Below are positions 9,185 to 18,700 of a stretch of DNA of 46,046 nucleotides, piece by piece. The DNA is from Candidatus Kuenenia stuttgartensis. GTDB taxonomy: Bacteria > Planctomycetota > Planctomycetia > Planctomycetales > Planctomycetaceae. Under the pieces are notes generated by a model that saw only the letters and a program-made list of their open reading frames with translations, was not told the origin of the DNA and made no database searches. The position numbers and the translations under genes were made by a program. Position 1 is the first letter of the stretch. Each line of letters opens with the position of its first letter. The DNA is taken from the NCBI GenBank assembly GCA_945861465.1, contig CAMAVB010000029.1, positions 1 through 46,046 of the forward strand, read 5' to 3'.

Positions 9185-10447
9185 ATGCGAAAAATTGAAA
9201 CGTGCGTCGCTCTGTTGATTGTACTGATGGGTCCAGCGGCGTTGGCCGACAACTGGGGGCACTGGCGTGGCCCCACAGGAAACGGTGTGGCGCCGACGGC
9301 GACTCCGCCTACCGAATGGAGCAGCACAAAAAACGTCAAATGGAAGGTTGCAGTCCCAGGCATTGGTTCGTCATCCCCGGTGATTTGGGGAGATCAGGTC
9401 TTCGTGACGACAGCTGTTTCAAAAGACGGCGGAAATGCACGCAGCCTGACGACGCTGGAATTCCAGCTGTTGTGCTTTGACAGAAAGGACGGCAAATTGG
9501 TTTGGCAGAAAACAGCCGTCGTGGCGAAGCCGCATGAGGAGACGCATCAAACCAATGGATTCGCATCCGCCTCGCCCTGCACCGATGGCCATCATGTCTA
9601 CGCGCACTTTGGATCGCGCGGTCTGTACTGCTATGCCATGAATGGCGATCTTGTGTGGCAGCGCGATGACTTTCCGAAAATGGAAACACGCAACAGCTTC
9701 GGTGAAGGAAGCTCGCCCACGCTTGAAGGTAACATGATTCTGGTGCCCTGGGATCATCAAGGACCCTCGGCCTTGTATGCCCTCGATAAGCTCACAGGGA
9801 AGACGATCTGGAAAACCGACCGCGATGAGCCGACCTGCTGGGCGACACCGCTGGTTGTTGAGCATGCAGGACGCAAACAGGTCATCATGAATGGCCAGAC
9901 ATGTGCTCGAAGTTATGACCTTGAGACCGGAAAAGAACTGTGGCGTTGTGCAGGTCAGACAGAACGTCCCTGTGCGTCACCGGTCGCTGACAAAGGTCTT
10001 GTATTTGTGGGAAGCGGTCACAGGGGATCATTCCTCGGCGCATTTCGGATGGATGGCAAGGGCGACATTCAAGGCACAGAAAGCGTCGTCTGGACAATCG
10101 ATAAAGACACGCCAGACATTGGTTCACCTTTGCTTTCTTCCGGTCGAATCTACTTTTACAAAGCAAAGACGGGACACCTGTCATGCGTCGATGCTGCGAG
10201 CGGAAAGCCGTTCTACATGGCCAGCCGCATTCCGGAGTTGGACACGATTTACGCATCTCCTGTTGCGGCCGGTGGCCACGTTTACCTGACCTCACGTAAC
10301 GGCACGACGGTGGTGATCAAAGACGCCAGCGAGCTGCAGATCGAAGCGACCAACAGCGTCGGCGAGACCGTCGATGCCACACCGGCACCTGTCGATAATC
10401 AACTCTTCATTCGCGGCGAACAACATTTGTTCTGCATCGCGGAATAG
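9185..10447 (+). CDS. Secreted PQQ-like beta-propeller protein
   Basis: 420 residues with a cleavable signal peptide (MRKIETCVALLIVLMGPAALA, cleaved before DNWGHWRG) and GGGAATTCC just upstream of the ATG. The body is a series of PQQ/BamB-type blades: SSPVIWGDQVFVTT, DGKLVWQK, LTGKTIWKT, LETGKELWR, GSPLLSSGRIYFYK, ASPVAAGGHVYLTS. DNWGHWRGPTGNG is the stereotyped start of this family, which is abundant in planctomycetes. No dehydrogenase active-site residues (such as the vicinal disulfide of methanol dehydrogenases) are apparent, so a scaffold or binding role in the periplasm is more likely than PQQ-dependent catalysis. It stands alone between the aldolase and the second spermidine-synthase-like gene. 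Confidence 0.85.
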   Translation: MRKIETCVALLIVLMGPAALADNWGHWRGPTGNGVAPTATPPTEWSSTKNVKWKVAVPGIGSSSPVIWGDQVFVTTAVSKDGGNARSLTTLEFQLLCFDRKDGKLVWQKTAVVAKPHEETHQTNGFASASPCTDGHHVYAHFGSRGLYCYAMNGDLVWQRDDFPKMETRNSFGEGSSPTLEGNMILVPWDHQGPSALYALDKLTGKTIWKTDRDEPTCWATPLVVEHAGRKQVIMNGQTCARSYDLETGKELWRCAGQTERPCASPVADKGLVFVGSGHRGSFLGAFRMDGKGDIQGTESVVWTIDKDTPDIGSPLLSSGRIYFYKAKTGHLSCVDAASGKPFYMASRIPELDTIYASPVAAGGHVYLTSRNGTTVVIKDASELQIEATNSVGETVDATPAPVDNQLFIRGEQHLFCIAE

Positions 10448-10467
10448 GTTGTGATCACACACTGTCT

Positions 10468-10498
10468 ACGGTTTCGCAACCGTTAAGAGTTTTGTTTT
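10468..10498 (+). terminator. Possible Rho-independent terminator after the PQQ-propeller gene
   Basis: ACGGTT/AACCGT stem (10468-10473, 10478-10483) with TCGC loop, 20 nt after the stop, followed by TAAGAGTTTTGTTTT. The T-run is interrupted and starts late, so this is tentative. If real, it argues that the next gene starts at the later ATG (10557). Confidence 0.4.
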
Positions 10499-10556
10499 CG
10501 TGAGAAGATTTTTGCAACACACCGTCTACAGTGCCTGGCACCGTCTACGATTCCAC

Positions 10557-12662
10557 ATGACGCAATTTCGTCGATCGGCGCGAGGAACTGCGGTCCTGTT
10601 TGCTACCACAGTTTTCGTCAGCGCGTTCCTTTTGTTTCAGATTCAGCCGCTGATCAGCAAGGCCATCCTGCCGTGGTTCGGCGGGACACCGGGCGTCTGG
10701 ACAACCTGCATGTTGTTTTTTCAGACGCTGCTTTGCGGCGGTTACATGTATTCGCACCTGCTCAGTGCAAAGCTGCCGATTCGCTGGCAGGCCGTTCTGC
10801 ATGTCACGTTGCTGTTCCTGTCTCTGGCGTTCCTGAACATTCTGCCATCGATCTTATGGAAACCCGTCGGGGCGGAATCGCCCGCTTTTCGGATCGTGGT
10901 GTTGTTGCTTTCGACAGTCGGATTGCCGTATTTTGTCCTGTCCACAACGGGACCTTTGCTGTTGCGATGGTTCAGCCTGATTGAACCTGCGTCTTCGCCG
11001 TATCGGTTGTACGCCCTGTCGAACGCAGGATCGCTCGTGGCGTTGCTGTCATATCCGGTACTGTTTGAACCGCTGATGCGGATTTCGATTCAGGCAAACA
11101 GCTGGTCGGTCGGGTTCTGCGTGTTTGTGGCGCTGTGCGGGGCGTGCGTCGTGCGACTGTGGCGGATGCCGAAGAGCATCGATCAGCATTCCGAAGCAAC
11201 AAAATACACAGAAAGGCACTCCCGGAACTCCCGGCCTGTGTCCATCGGAACGTACGCGGTCTGGTTTTCCCTGGCGATGGTCGCTTCGACGATGCTGCTC
11301 GCAGAAACGAACGAGGTCTGTCAGGACGTCGCTGTGATTCCATTTCTATGGGTGATTCCGCTTTCGCTGTACCTGTTGTCCTTTATCCTGTGTTTCGAAA
11401 GTGACCGATGGTATCGACGCAACTGGTATGCGTTTGGAACGGCCGTGCTGGTGCTTGCAGTCTGTTGGTTGCAGAGTTTCGGGTTTCGCACGTTCCTGCC
11501 ATTGCAACTGGTGATCTACTTCGGAACGTTGTTCAGCATCTGCATGTTGTGCCACGGTGAACTCGCCAGAATGCGGCCAGATCCCGCATCACTCACAGCA
11601 TTTTATCTCACCTTATCTGCAGGTGGCGCGGGAGGCGGACTTTTTGTGGGACTGCTGGCACCGATGATTTTTCCGGCATTCTGGGAACTCTATCTGGGAC
11701 TCCTGGCGGCGTGCGTCATCGTCGTGATTGTGTACGCCGATCATCGCGGCTGGACGTCGGAAGATCAGCCGCCTCCACTGCTGTGGACCGGACTGGCGAT
11801 TGCTCTGTTTGTGGGCGTGGGCACGGTGTTCGCGGCGGCGATCATGAACTACACCGAATCGATCGCCATGGTCCGCAACTTTTACGGCGTGCTGGAAGTG
11901 GAAACGGATGACATCGAAGACGCGGTGGTGTTGCGTCACGGTCGGATCATGCACGGGATCCAGCTGAAGGGCATCCCCAGCCTGCCGACGATGTACTACG
12001 GTTTCAATACGGGCGTCGGACGGTCCATTGAAGAGCTTCGAGACCGCAGGATTCCGCTCAGAATCGGACTGGTGGGACTCGGTGTCGGCACGCTCGCGGC
12101 GTACGGCAAAGCGGGCGATACGTTGCGATTCTACGAGATCAACGAAAACGTAACACGTTTGGCGCGGCGGCACTTCACGTTTCTGAAAAACTGCCCGTCA
12201 ACGGTCGAAATCGTCCACGGCGACGCGCGACTGGTGCTGGAAAATGAATCGCCGCAGGAATTCGATCTCCTGGTGCTTGACGCATTTTCCGGCGATGCGA
12301 TTCCGACGCATTTGCTCACCCAGGAAGCCATGCAGTCGTACCTTCGACATCTGCGTCCGCACGGACTGATTGCCATCCATATTTCCAATCTGCACTTCGA
12401 TCTTCGTCGCGTCACCGATGCGCTCGCCGTGGCGAGCAATCTGCATGCGATCACATTGGAAACGGTGCCCGTCATGGATCCCGACACCGACACTCAAAGT
12501 CTCATCGATCCGGGGAGCCGCTGGGTGCTGCTCGCCCGCGATCCGGAATTACTCAACCGCCGCCGCTACGCAGAAATTGCCGCTCGTGCTCCGTTGCCGG
12601 ACGAACGTCACGTGCTGTGGACAGATGACTTCAGCAACCTGATTGAGGTACTGGACTGGTAG
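10557..12662 (+). CDS. Polytopic membrane protein fused to a spermidine synthase-like domain (paralogue of 2086-4953)
   Basis: 701 residues from the ATG at 10557. A GTG at 10500 would add 19 residues, but no ribosome-binding site supports it and the stretch contains repeated ACCGTCTAC/GTGCCTGGCACC motifs typical of intergenic DNA; neither start is certain. Multiple membrane helices fill about residues 10-440. The C-terminal domain has GLVGLGVGTLAAYG (about 504-517), FYEINENV, GDARLVLE and DAFSGDAIPTHLLT, ending WTDDFSNL. As in the paralogue, the DAFSxDAIP loop aligns with the catalytic-aspartate loop of aminopropyltransferases. Substrate unknown. The paralogue has an extra block of membrane segments between FSICMLCHGE-like helices and the synthase domain. 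Confidence 0.8.
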   Translation: MTQFRRSARGTAVLFATTVFVSAFLLFQIQPLISKAILPWFGGTPGVWTTCMLFFQTLLCGGYMYSHLLSAKLPIRWQAVLHVTLLFLSLAFLNILPSILWKPVGAESPAFRIVVLLLSTVGLPYFVLSTTGPLLLRWFSLIEPASSPYRLYALSNAGSLVALLSYPVLFEPLMRISIQANSWSVGFCVFVALCGACVVRLWRMPKSIDQHSEATKYTERHSRNSRPVSIGTYAVWFSLAMVASTMLLAETNEVCQDVAVIPFLWVIPLSLYLLSFILCFESDRWYRRNWYAFGTAVLVLAVCWLQSFGFRTFLPLQLVIYFGTLFSICMLCHGELARMRPDPASLTAFYLTLSAGGAGGGLFVGLLAPMIFPAFWELYLGLLAACVIVVIVYADHRGWTSEDQPPPLLWTGLAIALFVGVGTVFAAAIMNYTESIAMVRNFYGVLEVETDDIEDAVVLRHGRIMHGIQLKGIPSLPTMYYGFNTGVGRSIEELRDRRIPLRIGLVGLGVGTLAAYGKAGDTLRFYEINENVTRLARRHFTFLKNCPSTVEIVHGDARLVLENESPQEFDLLVLDAFSGDAIPTHLLTQEAMQSYLRHLRPHGLIAIHISNLHFDLRRVTDALAVASNLHAITLETVPVMDPDTDTQSLIDPGSRWVLLARDPELLNRRRYAEIAARAPLPDERHVLWTDDFSNLIEVLDW

Positions 12663-12916
12663 AGTTCGAAGGACGTGACCGCGCGCAAACGGCAAGCATG
12701 CACGACGATCACATTCAATTTGCCAGCGATGCTTTTTCGCGTTTGCTGACCCTGTCGAATTCTATGCGTGGTGAATTTCCAAACCATCGCTGGTCTTGAA
12801 TAGTCTTCAAAAACCGGTCTTCAGGCCCAACGGGCCTGAACTCACCCTGTAAACTCCGATTTCTTAACCGCTTACAAAATTCTGTAGAGTCAGCACGTTT
12901 GTATCACCCCTCAGAA

Positions 12917-13735
12917 TTACGACTCATCATCCCGCATCAACTGCTGTTTTGTGTACTGCGCGGGTAGGGACACAATGAGATCTTCAAGGTTGACATCGCT
13001 TCGACGACGACCCACCACGCGAACGTAGCCGAAGTAGTTTCCACGATCCACCTCCAATGCCTGGATTTCCGTTGCATTGTCCGGGGCGACCATCCGGTGC
13101 CAGTCCAGCCACCGTTGCCAGCCGTCGGGCATCATGTCGGCCTGTTCAATCTGCAGGATGCCGGTTCGTTCCCAATGCCTCCGCCACCACGCCGCCGAAT
13201 GCAGGCAACAGCACTCGGGGGTCCACCATTTGCGCAGATGCTCGGGGACCGGATCATCGATTTCCCGCGCGAACCCGGCTCCTGCAATCCCCATCAGGCC
13301 GCCGGGCTTCACGAAACGGGCGAGGTAATTCAGGTAAAGGTCGTCCGTCCCATAGTAGATAAAGGAATCGATGCTGATGATCGCGTCGAAGAACTCCTCT
13401 GCGAACGGCAACGACCGGGCGTCTGCATGGATCGGAAACACGCCATCCGCGACGCCGGCATCCCGGATGCGCTGAAGATTCTCTGAGGCGCTGAACCACA
13501 GGTCGGTTGCCCAGACCTGCACGCCAAATTCGCGGTGCAGGAAGATCGACGACATCGCCCGCCCGCACCCGAGATCCAGGACCCGCATCCCGGGCTGCAA
13601 GTCCATTGATTCGGCAAGCCACTCCGTCAACCACAGCGGGTTGGCCCCGCCGCTGACACTGGCGAGGATCCAATCGGGATGGTATTTCGAAGAGCGTGGG
13701 AATTGCTCGGAGATCAATCGATTGTCCGAAGCCAT
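12917..13735 (-). CDS. Class I SAM-dependent methyltransferase
   Basis: 272 residues from the ATG at 13735, which has AGGGAG 7-8 nt upstream; an in-frame ATG at 13807 has no such site. Motif I VLDLGCGRAMSS (about 54-65) binds SAM, followed by acidic ATDLW, HADARSLPF and DSFIYYGTDD. The long C-terminal half, with SAAWWRRHWERTGI and DGWQRWLDWH, recurs in a widespread family usually annotated only as methyltransferase or cyclopropane-fatty-acid-synthase-like. The substrate cannot be deduced. No signal peptide, so cytoplasmic. It is flanked by repeat-bearing intergenic regions and appears to be transcribed alone; the 253 nt downstream to the spermidine-synthase-like gene show no gene. Confidence 0.85.
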   Translation of the reverse strand: MASDNRLISEQFPRSSKYHPDWILASVSGGANPLWLTEWLAESMDLQPGMRVLDLGCGRAMSSIFLHREFGVQVWATDLWFSASENLQRIRDAGVADGVFPIHADARSLPFAEEFFDAIISIDSFIYYGTDDLYLNYLARFVKPGGLMGIAGAGFAREIDDPVPEHLRKWWTPECCCLHSAAWWRRHWERTGILQIEQADMMPDGWQRWLDWHRMVAPDNATEIQALEVDRGNYFGYVRVVGRRRSDVNLEDLIVSLPAQYTKQQLMRDDES

Positions 13736-13902
13736 GCAGAGCTCCCTTTGCCGATCTAATGAATTTCGCGGATTCTGGCACTGTTGCGGAATCAAGTATC
13801 GCCACACTGCAGAATTGTTGGCAGTTTACTCAGTCGTGTGTGTGCTGTCATGTGATGTTGAAGTTGAAGTTGACGGCGCATTCGGGTGCAGTCGCCGATT
13901 TC

Positions 13903-14046
13903 GGTAGGTCCTGCTTGCCGAGCAGGACTTCGCGGCTTGCCGCGACCAGCGACCAGTCGAGGTCGAAAGGACAGCCACGCGGCGCCGTGGATCGGACAAT
14001 TGCCAGACGCCTGCCGGAACTGCGCTGCGCTTGGTCCGGCCTACGG
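13903..14046. repeat. GTAGGTCCTGCT-type repeat region with hairpins
   Basis: GTCCTGCT/AGCAGGAC form an 8-bp perfect stem (13908-13928), followed by CGCGGC/GCCGCG (13931-13944). The region opens with CGGTAGG and closes with GGTCCGGCCTACGG, so its ends are also complementary. It lies in the 380-nt gap between the methyltransferase and the DUF433 gene, where no gene was seen. Confidence 0.6.
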
Positions 14047-14115
14047 ATTCAACCCAGATTCCTGGTCCTGACCACGCACTAGCCACGAAAAGCGCCGGTT
14101 CGTATCCTGATAGTC

Positions 14116-14388
14116 ATGAACACATCATCCAAAATACCATCATCCGGTTATCGGTGCATCACCAACGTCCCAGGTGTTCGCAGCGGCCACGCCATAGTCG
14201 CAGGGACTCGGATCGGCGTGCATGACGTGATCGCGCTCCTGCAAACGGGTGAGTCCGTTGAAACTGTGGTTGCAAACTGTTTTCCCACACTCACTCGTGC
14301 CCAGGTTTACGAATGTCTCGCCTACTATGAGGATCATCGCGGAGAAATAGATGTCCTCGTTTCACGTCAGATGCAGACGGACGCATGA
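14116..14388 (+). CDS. DUF433 antitoxin-like protein
   Basis: 90 residues. The core GTRIGVHDVIALLQTGESVE, then FPTLTRAQVYECLAYY, matches the small helix-turn-helix DUF433 domain. Such proteins are commonly the antitoxin half of pairs with a DUF5615 PIN-like toxin encoded immediately downstream with a 4-nt overlap. That geometry is preserved here: the stop overlaps an ATG (ATGA, 14385-14388), but the downstream frame is only 33 codons long. The typical start of DUF433 (a proline/glycine-rich strand before GxRIPV) is partly changed to PGVRSGHAIVAGTRI. No clear ribosome-binding site precedes the ATG. Probably autoregulatory if still functional. Confidence 0.75.
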   Translation: MNTSSKIPSSGYRCITNVPGVRSGHAIVAGTRIGVHDVIALLQTGESVETVVANCFPTLTRAQVYECLAYYEDHRGEIDVLVSRQMQTDA

Positions 14389-14486
14389 TTTTCTTTTTCG
14401 ACCATGATTCCACCGACGATGCGTCACGGAAGCAGGCAATAACCTTTGGAGAATCGGTTCAACGACAAATTAAGTGCGCGGCATAG
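14385..14486 (+). pseudogene. Truncated DUF5615 (PIN-like) toxin remnant
   Basis: A 33-codon frame begins at the ATG overlapping the DUF433 stop and opens with MIFFFDHDSTDDASR, which resembles the conserved FFLDHDVPDD-type first strand of DUF5615 toxins with its catalytic aspartates. After about 17 codons the similarity ends and a stop follows at 14484-14486. Full-length members have roughly 110-130 residues, so the rest has been lost. With such a short match, chance similarity is not excluded. Confidence 0.5.
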
Positions 14487-14600
14487 AATCCAGGGAATTA
14501 GTTAATGAAGCCGAACTGCACACAGCTCGGCACGTCCACAAGATGGGAAGCGTCGGTGGAAAACAGTTCTGCGCAGAACTCGGATTCGATTGCCGTAAAA

Positions 14601-15593
14601 TCATTTGATTGGCTGGACGCTATCCAGGCTTCGCTGCAGTTGCTCGGCTTCTGCGACTCGGCCGGATTGTTTGAGGGCGGTGATGGCTTCTTTCGTGCAG
14701 GCGGCGGTGGTGGGCGGGTCGAGCGGCGCGACGAGGGGCATCCAGAGCAGGCTGGGGCTGGCGTTGTCGTAGTCATGCACGGCCAGAAGAGCGCGACCGA
14801 TGACGAAGTCGGGGCCGGAACGTTGCCGTCTGTCGAAGTCACGCACACGCTGCATCCAGAGGGCCGTTTCGGATGCGCGGATGGTTTCCGGATGCAGCAG
14901 TCGAAGTCGCCAGAGCTGAGCCTCTGCCAGTTGCTGGAGTCCAGCCCGCGGGCCAGTTTTTAATGCTTGCAGGACCGCGGATGCGGCGCTTTCGTGGGCT
15001 GGGTCCTGGAGGAGTGCCGATGCGGCAACGAGTTGTCTGAGCAATGACGGCGATTTAAGATCCTCCGGCTTGACGCTGACACGATGTTCCGGCGGCAGGC
15101 GTTCGTCCCAGACGAGGGGCAACATGTTGAGATGCCGTGTCGTGGGATCAATTTCGTAAATCCTTTCGACGACTTGCGTACATTCATCAAACTTGCCGGC
15201 GGCTCGCAGCGCTTCTGCGAGCGAGGCCTGGATTTCACGCACGACCCATGCACGAGGTTCCGTCGTTTCCGCGATTTTCAGCGAGGCGATCGCGCGCAAC
15301 CATTCGTGCTCCCGGATTTGCCGGAGCCCTTCGTCAAAGGATCCGGATTTGCCGAACTGAATGGATTCGATCTCCCGCAGCTTAAAGACTTCGACCGCAT
15401 TGCCCCCGCGGCGAAAAACTACTGAATGGCCAGCCAGATCTTCAATGACGCCGGGAATGATTTTTGTTCGCCGCGAATTGCCGTCACGCATCACGATCTG
15501 GTCCGTCGTCGTGAATGGCAGGATCAACGGCGGTTCCTGTGCAGCTGAGACGGACGACAGGATGAGCAGTGCGGCAATGGAGATGTACGTCAA
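14601..15593 (-). CDS. Exported helical-repeat protein of unknown function
   Basis: 330 residues with the start placed at a TTG at 15593: it has GAGGAG at ideal spacing and begins a clean signal peptide (TYISIAALLILSSVSAA, cleaved before QEPP). The longer open frame reaching 15800 reads through a palindromic repeat and is not credible as protein. After the signal peptide comes a short beta-rich segment (QIVMRDGNSRRTKIIPGVI, VVFRRGGNAVEVFKLREI), then TPR-like helical pairs (about residues 80-320: LRQIREHEWLRAIASLK, ASLAEALRAAGKFDE, LLALHDYDNA-like, EAITALKQSGRVAEAEQL). No enzyme motif. It lies downstream of the large FG-GAP lipoprotein on the same strand, separated by two repeats, so co-transcription is possible but unproven. 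Confidence 0.7.
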   Translation of the reverse strand: MTYISIAALLILSSVSAAQEPPLILPFTTTDQIVMRDGNSRRTKIIPGVIEDLAGHSVVFRRGGNAVEVFKLREIESIQFGKSGSFDEGLRQIREHEWLRAIASLKIAETTEPRAWVVREIQASLAEALRAAGKFDECTQVVERIYEIDPTTRHLNMLPLVWDERLPPEHRVSVKPEDLKSPSLLRQLVAASALLQDPAHESAASAVLQALKTGPRAGLQQLAEAQLWRLRLLHPETIRASETALWMQRVRDFDRRQRSGPDFVIGRALLAVHDYDNASPSLLWMPLVAPLDPPTTAACTKEAITALKQSGRVAEAEQLQRSLDSVQPIK

Positions 15594-15618
15594 TGGACTC
15601 CTCGAGCGGCACGGCACC

Positions 15619-15738
15619 AGTGCATTGTCAGTCGTGTTTTGATGTGTGCCACTGGCTCTGCCAGTGCTTCCTGCAGTTGGGGGAGCACTGGCAAAGCCAG
15701 TGGCACACAACTCATCAACGAATGCGTGACAGAGCACT
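15619..15738. repeat. GTGTGCCACTGGC palindromic repeat, copy a
   Basis: Arms GTGCCACTGGCTCTGCCAGT and ACTGGCAAAGCCAGTGGCAC are complementary, with outer ends of the TTGTCA.../...TGACAGAGC type. Orientation is opposite to copies b (19727-19837) and c (19936-20048). It lies between the two exported-protein genes and creates a false N-terminal extension of the downstream one. Confidence 0.85.
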
Positions 15739-15785
15739 AGCCGCCGGTGACTGCTCCGGACGCAAAACAAGACACCGGCGGCTAG
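15737..15785. repeat. CTAGCCGCCGGTG inverted repeat
   Basis: A perfect 13-bp inverted repeat, CTAGCCGCCGGTG (15737-15749) and CACCGGCGGCTAG (15773-15785), with a 23-nt loop, lies 11 nt beyond the stop of the FG-GAP lipoprotein gene. It abuts palindrome copy a. No T-run follows on the minus strand, so it is more likely a dispersed repeat or mRNA 3'-end stabiliser than an intrinsic terminator. Confidence 0.75.
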
Positions 15786-15796
15786 CGTCATTCTTC

Positions 15797-18700
15797 TCAT
15801 CGAATATCAGCTTTCCGTACGGCATCCCGAAACCTGAATGGAATGTATTCGCGCGTCTGAAACTCGCGCATGTACTGTTGATATTCAGGCGACGAAGGTT
15901 GACTTTCGTCCGGGGCAATCGGATACCGTGACATGGCTTTGAACGGATACGGTTCGGACGACTGACCGTACACTGTATTCAAATCCGCATCCTTATCCCA
16001 GCCCACGTTGTACAGCACAAAGTCGCGTTTCCAGCCCGCAGGAGTTTGCTCAGCAGGGACCGCAAACGACACCGTCAGTTCATCACCCGGCCCCATCACG
16101 ACCATGCGATCATCCTGCGATTCGAGCAACGTGGTTGCGATGCCGTAGCGTGTGAAGCGTCCCATCATCTCATTCCAGCGCGGTTCAGATGTGACGGAAT
16201 CGTAATCATATCCTTCCGGAGCATGTCCATTTCGAAACAACGCATTGTCGGCATAGATGCGACTTGAGAAGCCGCGAAAGTGCAGATCTGCGGATTGAAG
16301 ATCACACGCCTGCGACACAGTTTCGGCATCGGATTCATTGACCGTGAAAAATGCCTGATCCCAGTAGAGTTCCATGCCCGAACGAATGCGAATGCGATAA
16401 TCGTCGGTCAGAAATGCGTCGGACACATCAATCACCATCGCCTTGGTCTTGCCGCTCGGGAATCCGATAAACGGTCTCACGGTTTGCCAGTTTCCGTCGG
16501 AATTGATGACCTCCAGCGACGGCGGCGCCGGTGGATCGATCGTCGGATTCTGCAGGATCGCCTGGTTCAGCGACGTGTCCGTCGGAAACACCCAGCCGAT
16601 CAGAAACAAACGCACATTGGTTGGCTTCGATCCGGCATCGTCGCTCAATTTTCCGAGATCAAATTCCATCGTCCATTCATCGACGGCGCCCTGCATGATA
16701 CGTCCGGCAAACGGCTGCACATAGTCGCCATCCATCGCTGTCAGTCCCGGCAACAGATCACGTCCCAGACCGTCACGCGCTGACAATGGCAGGCGTGGAT
16801 TCTTGACGGTGTGAATCCGGTGAGCGGCCATTTCCGGTGAGCCGACTTTTTCGTTGGTGAAGATCGAAACATCCGCCGGATGATCGACCGCTACGAGTTT
16901 CACTTCATCGAAGTATGCAGCTTCCCACAACTCTTCCGTCAACTGCAGCACGTAATTTTCGTCACGGGGCTTCAGGCGATCACCGGAAATCAGCAGGTAT
17001 TCCCATTCTCGCGTGGGGGCCATGTCGCCCGTGGCCTGCACAAGTCCGAGCGGAGCGGCCCACAGGCAGTCGCTGAAGAATTCGAAACGTTCGCCGTTCC
17101 ACGTGTAGATATAGGGACACGATCCTTTCAAAATCTGAGGTGCCAGAATACCAAGGCGTGCCCGCAGCAGTTTGGTGTCGGTGATATTCTGAGGCACTCC
17201 GTCTGTCCAGATCACGCGAATGGTGTCAGCGGCTGTGGCACTGCCCAGGCCCAGATGCAAACGCGGCGAATCGACAATATGCGCCTGCCATGAAGCACCG
17301 GCTCGCACTTCGATCACCGATCCGATCGCGTGCATGTTCACGCGCTGCGACGGGAACTGTTCGTCCTTGCCGACCGGCCGTGCCACAACTTCGATCCATT
17401 GGTTTTTCTCACCGCCATTGTTTTGCAGCCACTGAAGCTTGCCATCCGGAAGCGTGAGGACAAGATCTAAGTCACCGTCATCATCCAGATCAGTCATGGC
17501 CACGCTTGTGGCTGTCGTGCCGGGCGGCAACAACGAAGTCAGATCTTCTGTCCTGCCATCACCCGTGCCGCGCAGCAGCGTCAGGCCTGCGGCACCAACG
17601 GCGATGAATTCTGATCGACCGTCGTTGTCAAGGTCGGCGCGATGAATGGTGTTTGCCGCAGTTTTGCTGAGTACCACGACATCGGCATCTGAAAAACCGG
17701 TCATGCGTTTTGGAAGCACGATGGAAACGCCCCAGGGTCCGGAGGCGATCACGTCCCAGTTGCCGTCGTTGTTACATTCGTCGATCGCGAAATCGATCGC
17801 GTCGGCAGGAATCGGCAGACCGGACTGCCAACGAAATCGTCCATGAAGTATGTTCTGCAACCAGCCGGCTTTTCCGTCACCCGATACACCGACGATGTCC
17901 ATGGCAAGGTCGCGATTGAAATCGGCAATTGCCAGCGACACGATCTCGTATTGTGGCAGGCTAACTCCGCTGGTGATTGTTTCAAACGCTTCGCCGTCAT
18001 TCAGGTTCTTCCAGAGTTCAAGCCCCTTCGACGTCGCAAAGATCAGATCCAGATCCCCATCGGCCTCCAGATCGGCCGCAACGACGTCGTTAATTCCCGA
18101 CACTGTGACTGACACCGGCATCGGAATCAGACTTCGGGTGCCGTCCTCGTTCAGTTGATTGCGAAACAGAGCGACTCCGGAATTGCTCCAGGTAACAAGA
18201 TCGGCATCTGTATCGTACCAACGCGGCTGACCGGCGACATCCTTGACGATTTTGCGATCTCCGTCACGATCACGCAGCAAGGAAGGCGATTTGATATCCG
18301 TCAAAGCACGATCAAAATCGCGATCAAGATCGGCGAGCAGAAAATGAGTGAACGGAACTGCATCCGCTGGCGTCTCCATCACGACTGACCAATCCGCCAA
18401 ATCCGGCGTGGCGCGCGAGTAGACTCGAATACGACCGTCCAGCACCAGCACCAGATCGTCGTATCCATCGAGATTCATATCGAGGGCCTGCACCTGCGTG
18501 GCACCGGTCACGTTCGGCAGTCCCGTGCCGACCGAAAACGGCTGCAACACGGTCGGCTCCGCTTTTGTAAACAGGCTCCCGCGCGCGTCTGGTGACAGCG
18601 ACATTGTCGAAGCGAGATCGATCGTGAGATATTCCAGCAAATTCCGATCGATGCGTCGCAAATCAATCAGCGTGGCCAGTTCCGGAACCAAAAGGTTCTT

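Noticed and set aside
15594-15800. Longer N-terminus for the exported helical-repeat protein
   Set aside because: The additional codons translate palindrome copy a; a TTG with GAGGAG at 15593 explains the signal peptide better.
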